14,754 bases of DNA. It comes from JAGOBX01 sp036733285. Its GTDB lineage: Bacteria; JAGOBX01. This document shows, in pieces, positions 14,281 to 14,754 of the stretch; the stretch's first letter is position 1; each line of letters begins with the position of its first letter. The position numbers were made by a program, and so were the translations under genes. The notes beneath the pieces are model-generated. The model did not search any database and was not told where the DNA came from. It worked only from the letters and a program-made list of their open reading frames with translations. The stretch is from contig DAINAU010000110.1 in assembly GCA_036733285.1 (NCBI GenBank), positions 1 through 14,754 of the forward strand. The letters run 5' to 3'.

Positions 14281-14754
14281 CTAAATTTTTTGTTCTTCTC
14301 TCAAATTATACAGTAAATCCAATATTCCTTGCCCCAAATCTATATGCGGATTTACTATATATTTTTTCCCGAGTTTCGGTTTAAATGTATATGGCGTAAT
14401 TTCATAATGATCTTCATAAGGCGTTTCCGGACTGTATTCAATTTCAATTTCATTATTAAACATTTCTTTTATCATTGTCAATAAATCTTTAATTTTAATC
14501 GCCGTGTTTCCAGTCAAAATCACATTCTCATTTTTAAATTCTTCGGATAAAATTTCAATGCTTGCTTTTGCCGCGTCTTCTACGTGTATATATTCTCTAA
14601 GTTCTTCGCCATTTGAACAACGGATAATTTTCTTTTTTTTTAGCGCTTGAATTAATATGTCTTTAATCCAATTATTTTCTTGAGCATTCGGTCCATAAAC
14701 CGAACCGTATCTTAATATAGTATAATCTAAATTAAATTTTCTACTATACTCTTC
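14281..14754 (-). CDS. NAD-dependent sugar epimerase/dehydratase, C-terminal part
   Basis: The frame is open to the right edge, so the start lies outside; about 157 residues are seen. The C-terminal half of an extended SDR is clear: LRYGSVYGPNAQ near the start of the visible part, then REYIHVEDAAKAS, the conserved substrate-loop signature of GalE/RmlB-type enzymes. The GTG-started reading at 14523 that gives only 80 residues is internal and should not be used. The catalytic Tyr-x-x-x-Lys lies upstream of the edge. It probably makes or epimerises a nucleotide sugar that the downstream radical SAM and aminotransferase enzymes then use. A 35-nt gap separates it from the radical SAM start, so it is likely in the same operon. 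Confidence 0.88.
   Translation of the reverse strand, partial: EEYSRKFNLDYTILRYGSVYGPNAQENNWIKDILIQALKKKKIIRCSNGEELREYIHVEDAAKASIEILSEEFKNENVILTGNTAIKIKDLLTMIKEMFNNEIEIEYSPETPYEDHYEITPYTFKPKLGKKYIVNPHIDLGQGILDLLYNLREEQKI

Noticed and set aside
14281..14523. Separate 80-residue protein starting at GTG
   Set aside because: The frame is open to the window edge and carries epimerase motifs upstream, so this is the tail of a larger gene.

Overview
The window looks like part of a surface-glycan (O-antigen, capsule or similar envelope polysaccharide) biosynthesis locus from a very AT-rich bacterium. Almost all protein genes lie on the minus strand. Several starts have clear AGGAG-type ribosome sites, and two promoters resemble sigma70 sites (TTGACA/TATATT, TTTACT/TATAAT). 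All three tRNA genes encode their CCA end. The strong Shine-Dalgarno sites and sigma70 spacing argue mildly against Bacteroidetes; I cannot name the phylum.

Layout in transcription order, right to left. (1) 14754-11449: the end of an NAD-dependent sugar epimerase (cut by the window edge), a radical SAM/SPASM protein, an unrecognised 56-residue ORF, an MNT-like nucleotidyltransferase and a DegT-type sugar aminotransferase, closely packed as one operon. (2) 11448-10293: about 1.15 kb without protein genes, holding tRNA-Val(UAC) and tRNA-Cys(GCA) on the minus strand, tRNA-Lys(CUU) on the plus strand, a long hairpin, a GC-rich patch and decayed repeats. (3) 10292-8542: a D-2-hydroxyacid dehydrogenase, a cyclase/kynurenine-formamidase-family hydrolase and an RmlD-like SDR. 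The SDR probably has its own promoter, with a perfect palindromic operator overlapping the -10. (4) 7178-7666: a lone plus-strand gene for a long coiled coil made of near-identical heptads, with an excellent promoter. (5) 6949-722: a seven-gene operon with mostly overlapping ends: CgeB-like glycosyltransferase, GNAT-like protein, TylF-like O-methyltransferase, VOC protein, acyl carrier protein, NodB-type deacetylase and FkbH-like enzyme. (6) 646-1: the N-terminal part of a DUF1703-type AAA ATPase, unrelated to glycans.

The most interesting biology is region 5. FkbH-type enzymes are known to load a glycerate-derived C3 unit from a glycolytic bisphosphate onto a stand-alone acyl carrier protein, normally for polyketide or tetronate assembly. 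Here FkbH and the carrier protein sit among glycosyltransferase, methyltransferase, deacetylase and acyltransferase-like genes, and no polyketide synthase gene is visible. The inference is a carrier-tethered, possibly methylated C3 acyl group used to decorate a glycan. Regions 1 and 3 would supply unusual nucleotide sugars or acid building blocks. Function is inferred from motifs and context only; no searches were run.
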